From Eubacterium sp. (lineage in GTDB: Bacteria; Bacillota; Clostridia; Lachnospirales; Lachnospiraceae): a DNA stretch of 64,000 bases. The DNA lies in NCBI GenBank assembly GCA_017433825.1, contig JAFRGL010000007.1:1-64000 (forward strand), read 5' to 3'. How positions within the stretch are numbered: position 1 is the first letter of the stretch; every line of letters starts with the position of its first letter. The notes beneath the pieces are model-generated. The model did no database searches, was not told the DNA's origin, and worked only from the letters and a program-made list of their open reading frames with translations. The translations under genes were made by a program, and so were the position numbers. This document shows, one piece after another, positions 7,699-16,055 of the stretch.

Positions 7699-8793
7699 TT
7701 ACCCCTCCGCAAGCACGATGTCTTTTCCGCGGAAGGCGACACCGATACAAATGATTTTATGAATGCCGGCAGAATGCATTTCTGCCGGATATTTTTTATC
7801 GGTAATCTGGGCAAGGGCCTTTTGCGCCAGGACGGAAAGGTCTTCCTGTTCCTTCCCGGTTACTTTTATCTCAAACAGAAAGCCCGGCAGTGATTTATCA
7901 AGAGGGTACAATTGGATATCAAAGCGCTCGAGTCCGGATTCCTTCTCGAACACAGCCTGCCGGACAGCTGCCGCCGTGGATTCGGCCTCCGGCGGCTCCA
8001 GCCGCGAAAGGATTTCCTTCGCAAAGATAAAACGTATTTCTTTGTTCGGAATGGCAAGCCTGCAGATATAATTGCCATCTTCCTGGGGGCTGACCTCTGT
8101 GTTCTTCAGATAGCCCGCAACCAGAAGAAAACTGAAAATACCGGCCGGATTCCTCCGTACTTCCGGGTAAATAATCTCCGTGTCTACAGAAGCGGTAACG
8201 GTTTCGCCCTGCATCAGTCTGCGCAGCTTTTCGCCGGTATCGCCTGCCGCGGCGGATATAATGTCGCCTATGATTTCATTGCTGCCGGTCGCCTGCCAGA
8301 AGGCTTTTGCAGTACAGCTTTCATCAATATAGCTGATGACAGACCAGGGATTGAATATCTCACTGTTCCCGAACCGGTAGCCGTCATACCATTCGCATAC
8401 CTCGTCTATTTTCTGCGGCTGACCGTAATAGGCCAGCATTTCCGATACCTCTTCTTTCGTAAAACCGAAATACCCGCTGAAACGCTCCTCCATGACAGAG
8501 TGGATCTTCAGGTTGTTCATCCCGCTGAAAATACTTTCTTTGGCAACACGGAGGATACCGGTCAGGAATCCGTAGGCCAGACTCGGATTGTCCTTAAATG
8601 CTCCGGAAAACAGTTTCCTGAAGAAGCTGACCACTTCCTCATAGTATCCGTGGGAATAACCCTGCTGAACGGGGGTGTCATATTCGTCAATAATAATGAT
8701 GGCCTCCATACCGTAATGCTTCTGCAGCATACGGGAAAGAACCGCAAGGGAACGGGCAAAATCCCCTGTGACGGCTGCAATACAAATAAGGTA
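7699..8793 (-). pseudogene. 5'-truncated AAA-ATPase-like / PD-(D/E)XK nuclease family gene
   Basis: The frame (longest ATG at 8730, but homology runs on upstream with DFARSLAVLSR to about 8793) matches the AAA-ATPase-like plus C-terminal nuclease family (DUF1703 type). It shows a Walker-B-like IIIIDEYDTPVQQ, the typical YGFLTGILRVAKESIFSG, a WYDGYRFG motif, NPWSVISY, and a C-terminal FLFEIKV in a PD-(D/E)XK-like arrangement. Family members are normally over 500 residues and start with the Walker A region; here the Walker A part is gone. The break lies next to promoter element copy B. Such genes are usually multi-copy and of unknown role. I regard it as a remnant. Confidence 0.78.
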
Positions 8794-8848
8794 TAAAAAC
8801 GGCTCAAATAAGATGCAAAAACCGCCTTTTTTGGCCGAAAATTAAAAA

Positions 8849-8956
8849 TTCTCAAAATTTTTGATTTTTGGATGAAAAGTTCTCAAGATTTTACGCCAAA
8901 AAATGGCGTTTTTTCGGAATCCTGTGACGGATTGGTGACGGTCAATGTTTTATAAT
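8849..8956 (+). promoter_or_regulatory. dispersed promoter element, copy B
   Basis: TTCTCAA boxes start at 8849 and 8880 (31 bp), GTGACGG boxes at 8924 and 8935 (11 bp), and TATAAT at 8951-8956, 16 bp after the second GTGACGG start. The gap from box pair to box pair is 44 bp. Transcription would start near 8963, just before the structured RNA at 8973. This links the GTGACGG regulator to that RNA. Confidence 0.8.
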
Positions 8957-8972
8957 AAGAGCGCAATCATAT

Positions 8973-9215
8973 ACGAAGCGTACGGCGCGGCCGCGATCTG
9001 CAAAGGCATAAATGCCAGGATTCCGGCTTAAAGAGTAAGAAGGGGAAACCCGACATGACCGGTGCTGTGAGCGAAGAGGGAAGGCCTGGGCTTCCGTAAG
9101 GATGCCCGGAGGAAAGTCCGTCATTGTGGCAGGAAAAAAGCCATGAGAAGGCAGGCCGACCCGGTCAGGCAGGGCCTGAGGATTCGCAAGTCAGAACATT
9201 CGGCGCAGTAGGTAA
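8973..9215 (+). ncRNA. structured RNA, copy 1 (cobalamin-riboswitch-like or new class)
   Basis: About 240 nt, largely duplicated at 9863. Helices seen: GGCAT/ATGCC; CTGGGC...GCCCGG with a GTAA tetraloop (9086-9109); TGGC/GCCA; CAGGCC/GGCCTG (9152-9178) whose loop carries CCGGTC, complementary to GACCGG near 9057, suggesting a pseudoknot. Blocks resembling cobalamin riboswitches occur in order: GGGGAAACCC, GGTGCTGTGAGCG, GTCATTG...TGAGAAGGC, and AAGTCAGA. The strings GAGGAAAGTCCG and GGCAGGAAAAAAGCC also recall RNase P RNA, but the rest of RNase P is absent. It is followed by a terminator and by an HNH-repeat ORF. The class is uncertain; that it is a folded RNA is better supported by the duplicate. 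Confidence 0.6.
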
Positions 9216-9301
9216 GTAACATGGGGCAGACGGACGCTCTCACACATGTCAGGGTGTTTTTTCTGTACCCATTTACAGGTAAAACACCCTGGCAGAGCGG
9301 A

Positions 9302-9337
9302 CCGCCGTCTTGTGGATAAAAGACAGCGGTTTTATTT
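9302..9337 (+). terminator. terminator downstream of structured RNA copy 1
   Basis: The stem CCGCCGTCT/AGACAGCGG (one mismatch) is followed by TTTTATTTT. Just upstream, CAGGGTGTTTT and AAAACACCCTG (9250-9291) form another perfect 11-bp hairpin. AGACGG near 9229 could pair with CCGTCT of the terminator, giving a possible anti-terminator switch. Confidence 0.7.
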
Positions 9338-9426
9338 TGCGCAAAACAATCCGGGTGCAGAACAAACCAGAGTACTGCGGTATTCCTTACTTTGTCTTTT
9401 CAAAAATACTGTTTGGGAGAAGTAAT

Positions 9427-9837
9427 ATGAGCAGCGGAAAGCAGAAAAGGTTTGACGGACAGAGATGGTACGAACGGCAGCTTCGGAAACGCACCAGGGA
9501 AGCCCTTGCCGAAAGAAACCGGATATTTGAGCAGGAGCATCGCAATGCCACGGACATGGAGCTTATCGAAGTGATTCGAAGCAGGGCTGAACAGCTGGGA
9601 CATATTCCCCGTTCGGTGGAGGTGATCGGTGCCACGCTCATCTGTTCCCGTTTCGGTTCCTGGGCAGATGCCCTTATGGCAGCAGGATTCTCCTATCCCA
9701 GGGGACCGAAAAATCTGACGGATTCACAGCTGTACAAGGAGGAATACGCCAGACAGCAGGAAATCTACCGGGCGGAAAAAGAGGCCAAAGAGAAAGAAAA
9801 GGCAATAAAGATGATGAAAAAACGGGAACAAAAGTAA
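9427..9837 (+). CDS. small HNH-associated-repeat DNA-binding protein
   Basis: A 136-residue protein. Residues about 41-82 (ELIEVIRSRAEQLGHIPRS through SRFGSWADALMAAG) fit the homing-endonuclease-associated repeat (HNH_repeat), a small helical module found beside HNH and GIY-YIG nucleases. The flanks are highly basic helices (RQLRKRTREALAERNR; KEAKEKEKAIKMMKKREQK). No catalytic HNH motif is seen. The ATG at 9427 follows GGGAGAAGTAAT and is preferred over the upstream frame start at 9310. It is preceded by structured RNA and terminator; a decayed second copy follows the second RNA. RNA plus ORF therefore moved or duplicated together. Function is unknown. Confidence 0.7.
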   Translation: MSSGKQKRFDGQRWYERQLRKRTREALAERNRIFEQEHRNATDMELIEVIRSRAEQLGHIPRSVEVIGATLICSRFGSWADALMAAGFSYPRGPKNLTDSQLYKEEYARQQEIYRAEKEAKEKEKAIKMMKKREQK

Positions 9838-9862
9838 TACTTGTTTTACAACCAAATAGTTC

Positions 9863-10098
9863 ACGTACGGCGCAGCTTCAATCTGTAAAGGCATAAATGC
9901 CAGGATTCCGGCTTAAAGAGGAAGAAGGGGGAACCCGACACGACCGGTGCTGTGAGCGAAGAGGGAAGGCCTGGGCTTTCGCAAGAAAGCCCGGAGGAAA
10001 GTCCGTCATTGTGGCTGAAAGAAAGCCATGAGAAGGCAGGCCGACCCGGTCAGGCAGGGCCTGAAGATTCGCAAGTCAGAACATTCGGCGTCGTACGT
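9863..10098 (+). ncRNA. structured RNA, copy 2 (cobalamin-riboswitch-like or new class)
   Basis: A diverged duplicate of the RNA at 8973. Closing stem ACGTACGGCG (9863-9872) pairs with CGTCGTACGT (10089-10098) with one G-U. The hairpin at 9971-9994 keeps its helix while changing a T-A pair for the C-G of copy 1, and its loop is GCAA instead of GTAA, which supports a selected GNRA-capped stem. TGGCT/AGCCA replaces TGGC/GCCA. GACCGG and CCGGTC are kept, compatible with a pseudoknot. AAGTCAGA near the 3' end recalls the B12 box. The next intact gene is the secreted protein at 10557. Its promoter is not recognised. Confidence 0.62.
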
Positions 10099-10179
10099 AT
10101 GTAACATGGGGCAGACGGACTCTTACACATGTCAGGGTTTTTCTGCCCCCGTTTGCAGAAATATACCTGACTGGTCGGA

Positions 10180-10217
10180 CCGCTGTCTCACGGATAAAAG
10201 ACAGCGGTTTTTCTTTT
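10180..10217 (+). terminator. terminator downstream of structured RNA copy 2
   Basis: A perfect 9-bp stem CCGCTGTCT/AGACAGCGG is followed by TTTTTCTTTT. Copy 1 has the same stem with one mismatch. GCAGACGG at about 10111 could compete for its 5' arm. Confidence 0.85.
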
Positions 10218-10289
10218 GCCCCGGTTTCACCGGCGCAAAGAAAACCAAAGTGCTGCGGGTCTCCTCACTTTGTCTTTTCAGGAAGAAAC

Positions 10290-10420
10290 AATGCAAAAGA
10301 AATATGAGTGGCGGAAAGCAGATGAAATAAGACGGGCAGAAAAGCCGTGCCCGGCAGCAGGTACCCTGCCAGGGCGGGAAAGGAGGCGCACCGGAAAGAA
10401 AAACAGAATGAATAACGAAA
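10290..10420 (+). pseudogene. decayed second copy of the HNH-repeat ORF start
   Basis: The stretch TTTGTCTTTTCA, then AATATGAGTGGCGGAAAGCAG, parallels the ribosome-binding and start region of the gene at 9427 (AATATGAGCAGCGGAAAGCAG). A stop codon follows within about ten codons, and similarity fades into basic-residue-rich sequence. It completes the evidence that the unit RNA-terminator-ORF was duplicated in tandem with an offset near 890 bp. Confidence 0.6.
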
Positions 10421-10556
10421 AAAGAAGAGTAACTGAGAGGAATCGAAAGATTCCGAACGGTTGCGAAAAAAATGCCGGATGTTTAAGAAAACGGGGCTTA
10501 ATGCCGGCGGAGCCTTTCAAACACTTTAAAAACGCAACTCGTAAACAAATGACTTA

Positions 10557-11642
10557 TTGAGCAATCTAATATTCAAGAAAAGGAAAATAAACCTGAAAAA
10601 GAAGATGCTGGCTGTCCTTTTGGCAGCAATTATGATTCTGGGATTTATGCCGCAAAGCGCGAAGGCAGATGAGACTTATCCGGATCATGTAACTGTTTAC
10701 TTATCTATTTCAGATGGAGCTGAGTACGTGCAAACAACGGGAACATATCCACAGGTTATGGCATTAGTACCTATTGAAGTTTCTTATTTTGATCTCGGAC
10801 AATATGGGTTGAATAGTTTTTATTTTAATCGGACAGCAAATGGGTATTATGAGCCAGCTAATTATTATACTCCAGAAAGCGATTTAACGCCGGGAGATGC
10901 TCAGTCTTCTGCTGGTGTAGTCACCATGCTTCATGTATTGATCTATGCTATGGAACATTTTTATTTAGGGGAAGACGATGAAGACTGCGGTCAGGGTGCA
11001 CTCTTACCGTATATGACATTAGTTGATGAGTATGACTCTACAAGAAGCTATTCAGCAACTGCTACAGAACTGGTGAAAATCAGCGGCACCCCAGGCTCCT
11101 TATACTTTGATAAATATTGGGACTTTGCTTATCCGTCTTATAATCTGAACTATTTTGTTGATTACAAGTATCCGTTAGCCAGCACGGGAACTGATAATGG
11201 AACCGGATATGGGTGGGGAGCCACGGCTGATCAGATTCCCTTAACCGGAGGAGAAATCATTACTCTGGCACACTTCCCGACGGAAGGACAATATCTCGAA
11301 AATGAAGGACTATTCGCACACGCCAGTTTTGTTTCTACTGAGGACGGGTTAACCACACTTCAATTTAACAATGCTTGGGTAGACTTTGGAATTACGTTTG
11401 AAACAACGGATCGTGACTATCTGGATGGACAGGATGTTTACTATTGCAACTTAAATAATTTGTCGAGTGGAGATGTAACCACATGGACTTATTTAGGACA
11501 GATTAATGGGGACGAGTTAACTTTCACTACCTCAATTCTCAGTTCCGGGAACTATATTATTGCAGTAGCAGGTGTTGATGGAAGTATGGTTGTAACCGAC
11601 ACTGTTTGTGCACCGGGTGGAATGTTGTGGCCGGTTCAGTAA
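10557..11642 (+). CDS. secreted protein, possibly transcobalamin-like (DUF4430-like)
   Basis: Up to 361 residues with an N-terminal signal peptide (KKKMLAVLLAAIMILGF, cleavage near AKA-DE). The region with VVTMLHVLIYAMEHFY, GYGWGATADQIPL and TGGEIITLAHF resembles the layout of DUF4430-type domains (helix, GW, then a strand with DGD-like turn), but the match is weak. The start is uncertain: TTG 10557 has no ribosome binding site; CTG 10593 sits well spaced after AAAGGA and gives a normal signal peptide; ATG 10605 is also possible. It is downstream of structured RNA copy 2 and 10 nt before the cohesin/dockerin gene, so cotranscribed. Codon and base use is AT-richer than in the genes after 22400. 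Confidence 0.65.
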   Translation: MSNLIFKKRKINLKKKMLAVLLAAIMILGFMPQSAKADETYPDHVTVYLSISDGAEYVQTTGTYPQVMALVPIEVSYFDLGQYGLNSFYFNRTANGYYEPANYYTPESDLTPGDAQSSAGVVTMLHVLIYAMEHFYLGEDDEDCGQGALLPYMTLVDEYDSTRSYSATATELVKISGTPGSLYFDKYWDFAYPSYNLNYFVDYKYPLASTGTDNGTGYGWGATADQIPLTGGEIITLAHFPTEGQYLENEGLFAHASFVSTEDGLTTLQFNNAWVDFGITFETTDRDYLDGQDVYYCNLNNLSSGDVTTWTYLGQINGDELTFTTSILSSGNYIIAVAGVDGSMVVTDTVCAPGGMLWPVQ

Positions 11643-11652
11643 GGTGGTAGAA

Positions 11653-14637
11653 ATGAAAAACAGAATAAAAAAACTGATTTCTTTGATACTGATGCTTTCC
11701 ATGGTCTGTGGTTTGGTTGTAACATCTTTCGCGGCTGAACCGGACTTTACTGTGAAGCTTTATAAAGCGGACGGCAGTGAAATCGCATCAGAGGACAGCG
11801 TAAAAGAAGGGGAAACAATTACTGCAAAACTTTTCGCAGAAAAGGATTTGACGTATAATTCAGCGCAGTTTTATCTGTGGTTTGATGCGCAGGCTTTTTC
11901 TTATGGTACGGGTGAACTGTCGACTGCTGTTAAGTCGGAGTTTTCAATGAAATCCGTTAACTTGCCAGCCTCAACGGATGATTATACTGAAGAAGAAAAA
12001 GCCAGAGTTAATGCAGGAAATGCCACTGTATGGATTACATTAAGCAATTTTGGAACAGATGTCGCTCTTCCTAAAGGTGAAATAGCTTCGCTTACCTTTA
12101 CTGCACTTAATGCAGTAGATAATGCGGTATTCGAAGCACAGATAAAACAAATGCTTCATACGGTGGACGGTGATTCAGAGACTGAGGTTACGGACCTTAC
12201 AGCCGGTTCTGCTTCAGTAACCGTGAAGCCTTCAACAGTTGCTGTTTCAAGCATTACGCTTAGTGCAAGTGAATTGTCAGTTGATATCGGTAAGACAGCA
12301 ACTCTGACGGCAACCGTACTTCCGGAGGACGCGACGGATAAAACAATCATTTGGACATCAAGTGATGAATCTGTGGCGACTGTGAATTCGTCAGGAGTGG
12401 TTACCGGTGTCAAAGCGGGTTCCGCAACAATTACAGCTGCATCAGGGATTGTCAGTGCTGTATGTGCAGTTGTGGTTAAGAATCCTGTAACTAAAATTAC
12501 TCTTTCAGCACCTGTAACGTCCATAAAAGTCGGTGGAACTGTTCAGATTTCCGTGACCTATGAACCTGTCAATGCGGATGAAGACACTAAAATATTAACC
12601 TGGGAAGCGGCGAATACTGCTTCAGCAAATCTTATCTCGGTTGATTCAAACGGCGTTGTAACAGGTATAGCGCCAGGAGACGCTACGGTTCGTGCAAGAA
12701 CTGCAAATAAAAAAACAGCTACCATAAAAATAAAAGTGATTGAACCAGTAGAAGGCAATTATACAGTTACAATGCCGGAAGATGTTGACGGAATAGCTGT
12801 TGGCGGTAGTGTTCTTATACCTGTCAGCATAGGAAACAAGGATGAATCGGTAACCAGTTATAATGCTTATCGTGTTGTGATTGACTATGATGACACTGCT
12901 CTGAAATTCGAAACCGGAACCAGCACATCATCCAGCGGACAGTTTGCAGTAAGTGAAGAGAGTGGCCAGTTGATTGTCTCCGATTATGGAGAAACCAAGA
13001 CAACAGGTGAAGCTTTTACACTTAAGTTTACAGCTATTGGTCAAGGAGGCGAAACTACTCTTACAGCTAAAGAAGCTCAGGTAGATATTGGTGAAAATGC
13101 TGTTTCCGCAAACGCTCCCGAAGCCAGCTTTGTGGATGCAGACACCGTAATTTCCATTAAGCAGATGTACACTGTCACCCTACCGGATGATTACACCACA
13201 CAGATGAGTACTGTTGTGGAAGAAAACGGAACAATTACTTTTAGCATAAAGGGTTATGATTCCAATTATAATTATACGGTATCTGCAACAATGGGCGGAG
13301 AATCCGTGAATGTAGTTGATAACCAGGATGGCACTTACACAATTAGCAGCATTACCGGCAATGTTGTTGTTAATGCTCCGAAAAAAACGGGTAAAAGCCT
13401 TGCTGTTTCGCTTCCGGAGGAGTATCCCGAAGTAACCGGTGAAGCAACAGCAATTTACGGAACTCCCTATACATTCTCTGTCAATGAAGAAGACGGATAT
13501 ACATATAATGTGTCCGTAACAATTGGCGGAACACCTTATACGACTTTAGAAGCGGAAAACGGTAGTTACACCATTCCAGGCGATGCGGTAACAGGCGACA
13601 TAGTGGTTTCCGTAAGTAAAGAAGAAAAACCGGTAGTATATTCGGTTACTGTCGGTGAAGGTGCAGAAGGAAGCACAACAGCAACTAAAGGAGTGGACTA
13701 CACCTTCATGGTGAAGGAGGCTGAAGACTATACCTGGAAGGTGAAAATTACCATTGGAGGAGAGGAGTATACCGGATATACAGTTTCCGGAAATACATAT
13801 ACCATCCCCGGCAAAGATGTTCTTGGTGAAATTGTCATCGAGACAACTATGGGCAACAAAATATTCAACGTTCATTTCTTGCAAGTGAATTCTCCTGCGA
13901 ATCAGATGGTTACCTATAGGTCAGATACCATTACGAAAAACGTCACGGCGGTAGAGGTAAGTGATACGGCAGAGAATGGCCTGAATTATAATTTTATCAT
14001 TGGTTATAAAACAGGTTATGCATATGATCTGGTTGTTAAGATGGGTGGCGAAGTAGTAACACCTAAGGCTAGCATAGATTATGTACCAACAAGCAGTGCA
14101 CAAACTATTACCTATACGATAGAAGGAGTAACCGGAGATATTGAAATAACGTTAACCAGACACTTCTATGGTGAAGTAAAAATAACTGAATACGTTCAGT
14201 TAGACGGTAAAACGGTTTACCTGGTTATGGCCAGTGAATACATCCAGCAGAATCAGCCGCTCTGGTTTACGAACGATGCAGGCCAGGTTGTTATGATGAA
14301 TGCCACGAATCGTTACCAGTCGAAGGTGACAACAGAAAACAGAGTCTGGACGTATCTGATTATTGCAGACGGTTCTTTTGATAAAGAGGCGTTTATAAAC
14401 AACTTCATGAATACTGCGTACAGAGCCACAGGAGCGGCTGCTATATCGGATAGCTGTGATGTGAACGGATCAGGATTAATCGATATCAATGATGCACAGT
14501 TAACCTACGACATTTACACAGGAAAATATGATTCATTCGATTCAGTTTCCATGAAAAAGATGCTTCAGGCAGATGTGAACGCTGACACAAAGGTTGATGT
14601 TGCAGATGCTGCGGCAGTGGTAAATGCAATCCCGTAA
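11653..14637 (+). CDS. secreted cohesin-like / Big2 / dockerin multidomain protein
   Basis: 994 residues from ATG 11653 (after AAGGTGGTAGAA), with a signal peptide ending near FAA-EP. Order: a cohesin-like domain (about 30-185); two Big_2 Ig-like domains (about 197-365, with TLPEDATDKTIIWTSSDES-like and GVVTGVKAGSATIT signatures); a second cohesin-like domain (about 367-505, YNAYRVVIDYDDTALKF); three or four 75-residue beta repeats (YTFSVNEEDGYTYNV, YTFMVKEAEDYTWKV); a conserved pre-dockerin domain; and a C-terminal dockerin (CDVNGSGLIDINDAQLTYDI and ADVNADTKVDVADAAAVV). It can therefore both bind and be bound by other modules, acting as a connector on the cell surface. It is transcribed with its neighbours. 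The longer frame start at 11608 lacks a ribosome binding site. Confidence 0.8.
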   Translation: MKNRIKKLISLILMLSMVCGLVVTSFAAEPDFTVKLYKADGSEIASEDSVKEGETITAKLFAEKDLTYNSAQFYLWFDAQAFSYGTGELSTAVKSEFSMKSVNLPASTDDYTEEEKARVNAGNATVWITLSNFGTDVALPKGEIASLTFTALNAVDNAVFEAQIKQMLHTVDGDSETEVTDLTAGSASVTVKPSTVAVSSITLSASELSVDIGKTATLTATVLPEDATDKTIIWTSSDESVATVNSSGVVTGVKAGSATITAASGIVSAVCAVVVKNPVTKITLSAPVTSIKVGGTVQISVTYEPVNADEDTKILTWEAANTASANLISVDSNGVVTGIAPGDATVRARTANKKTATIKIKVIEPVEGNYTVTMPEDVDGIAVGGSVLIPVSIGNKDESVTSYNAYRVVIDYDDTALKFETGTSTSSSGQFAVSEESGQLIVSDYGETKTTGEAFTLKFTAIGQGGETTLTAKEAQVDIGENAVSANAPEASFVDADTVISIKQMYTVTLPDDYTTQMSTVVEENGTITFSIKGYDSNYNYTVSATMGGESVNVVDNQDGTYTISSITGNVVVNAPKKTGKSLAVSLPEEYPEVTGEATAIYGTPYTFSVNEEDGYTYNVSVTIGGTPYTTLEAENGSYTIPGDAVTGDIVVSVSKEEKPVVYSVTVGEGAEGSTTATKGVDYTFMVKEAEDYTWKVKITIGGEEYTGYTVSGNTYTIPGKDVLGEIVIETTMGNKIFNVHFLQVNSPANQMVTYRSDTITKNVTAVEVSDTAENGLNYNFIIGYKTGYAYDLVVKMGGEVVTPKASIDYVPTSSAQTITYTIEGVTGDIEITLTRHFYGEVKITEYVQLDGKTVYLVMASEYIQQNQPLWFTNDAGQVVMMNATNRYQSKVTTENRVWTYLIIADGSFDKEAFINNFMNTAYRATGAAAISDSCDVNGSGLIDINDAQLTYDIYTGKYDSFDSVSMKKMLQADVNADTKVDVADAAAVVNAIP

Positions 14638-14694
14638 ATGAAAGCATCATATCTGGCTTCTGGTCTGGTATAAGACCGTCTTCAGTCAATTTCG

Positions 14695-14722
14695 AGCTTC
14701 CCCTCCTTTTGGAGGGGGAGCT
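14695..14722 (+). terminator. hairpin without U-run after the cohesin/dockerin gene
   Basis: A 12-bp stem AGCTTCCCCTCC/GGAGGGGGAGCT (one G-U) with a TTTT loop. It matches the dispersed terminator hairpin at 7527 and 20996 but lacks a T tract, so termination may be partial. Confidence 0.5.
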
Positions 14723-14822
14723 GTCTGAGCTTTGAAGAGTTTATAAAGCTCTTCTGTCCACAGGAGAGTTTTATAAACTTTTGATAGGAAGAAAGAACGT
14801 GATTATATTAACAGGAGTATTC

Positions 14823-16034
14823 ATGAAGCGTTTAACAAGAAAACTAACGGTATTTTTATGTGTGATTTTTACAGTAATATTGTCTGTTTCTGTAACGGCA
14901 GAAGAACCTGAGCTTGATAAAAAGATAGAAGATACAGTTGCCGGTATTTCTTCATTAGACAGTGCCACAGGGATGAGACTTGCCGATCAGGAGAATTTTC
15001 CTGCCGGAGAATCCATTAATGACTGGACGGCCTGTAATCTGTCTTATGGAGGAAGCAAAGAGTACTATGCGGAATACCTGAATGCTTTACGAACATATGT
15101 CGAAAGAAAGTATGCTGAAGAGGGATCGATTCATGAAGTGAAAGCAACCGAATATCATCGTATTGCCCTTACCGTTATGGCGTTAGGAGGTGATCCGGAG
15201 AGTTTCGGGCAGAAGCCGGATGGTTCACCAATAAACCTCATTGCTGACGGAACTTATAACTTTGTCGGGGAAAATTTGGGTTTACAGGGCCTGAATGGAT
15301 GGATATGGGCATTGATTACCCTGAACGCCTCTGGTGCGGAAGTGCCTGTGGATGCGAAATATCAGATTCAGGACATAGTGGAGGCTATCCTTGCAGGACA
15401 GGAGCGTGACGGTGGCTTTGGTCTGGATAACGGAGGATCAGACGTAAATATCACAGCTATGGCTCTGCAGGCCTTATCTCCTTATGCACTAGATCATCAG
15501 AAGGAAATACTCAATGCACTGAACTGGCTTTCCTTGCAGCTGAATGACGATTGTACTGTCGGAAAAGAAAACAGCTCAGAAAGCATTGCACAGATAATCA
15601 TGGCACTTTGTTCCCTGGAGTTCGATCCGGAGGAGCCGTCTATGTTTGTGAGAGGTGATCATACATTACTGACGGCTTTAGACAGCTTTCGGCTGCCGGA
15701 TGGTACATACACACATTCAATCGATGAAGAAAAGGGCAATAGCATGTCCACCTGTCAAGCTCTGGAAGCTTTGATTTCCTTACGGGAGTATCACTGTGGT
15801 GCGGGATATGTTTTTTCTCAAGGATACAATATACCAAATCAGAACAGCGATCCGCTTCCGGATAACATGTCAGAATCGAATGAAAAGAAGCCTATTGGAA
15901 ATTCGGCACTGGAAAACGAAGTTGTGGTCAGAACAAAAGCACCAGGAAATAAGCTGGTACCGATTCTCATTATTTTGATTATAGTCATCATCGTTCTGAT
16001 TGTAATCGGTCTGCATAAAAGGCAAAGAAAGTGA
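14823..16034 (+). CDS. membrane-anchored alpha/alpha-barrel protein, intrinsic-factor alpha-domain-like (1)
   Basis: 403 residues from ATG 14823 (AGGAG six bases upstream). A signal peptide (about 1-26) precedes a helical-repeat domain to about 345 with terpenoid-cyclase/prenyltransferase-type repeats: GLQGLNGWIWALITL, DGGFGLDNGGSDVNITAMALQAL, SESIAQIIMALCSL, STCQALEALISL. Residues about 375-397 are a C-terminal TM followed by KRQRK, anchoring it to the membrane with the barrel outside. From memory, human intrinsic factor has the like-placed motifs TGAMATLALT, MSIAQILPSL and STGLAMQALS, which is why I favour the cobalamin-binder alpha domain over a cyclase; the catalytic DXDD of squalene-hopene cyclases is absent. 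Paralogues lie at 26649 and 27937. Confidence 0.78.
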   Translation: MKRLTRKLTVFLCVIFTVILSVSVTAEEPELDKKIEDTVAGISSLDSATGMRLADQENFPAGESINDWTACNLSYGGSKEYYAEYLNALRTYVERKYAEEGSIHEVKATEYHRIALTVMALGGDPESFGQKPDGSPINLIADGTYNFVGENLGLQGLNGWIWALITLNASGAEVPVDAKYQIQDIVEAILAGQERDGGFGLDNGGSDVNITAMALQALSPYALDHQKEILNALNWLSLQLNDDCTVGKENSSESIAQIIMALCSLEFDPEEPSMFVRGDHTLLTALDSFRLPDGTYTHSIDEEKGNSMSTCQALEALISLREYHCGAGYVFSQGYNIPNQNSDPLPDNMSESNEKKPIGNSALENEVVVRTKAPGNKLVPILIILIIVIIVLIVIGLHKRQRK

Positions 16035-16055
16035 AACGCTGAAAGGAGGGTCATC

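Noticed and set aside
8973-9215. RNase P RNA
   Set aside because: GAGGAAAGTCCG and GGCAGGAAAAAAGCC are shared, but the other universally conserved RNase P regions and the length are missing, and there are two tandem copies.
9310-9426. Upstream start for the HNH-repeat gene
   Set aside because: The extension begins inside the terminator hairpin and lacks a ribosome binding site; ATG 9427 has GGGAGAA at good spacing.
14823-16034. Squalene-hopene cyclase or prenyltransferase enzyme
   Set aside because: The helical repeat pattern fits the fold, but the protein is secreted, the DXDD motif is absent, and no isoprenoid genes are nearby.
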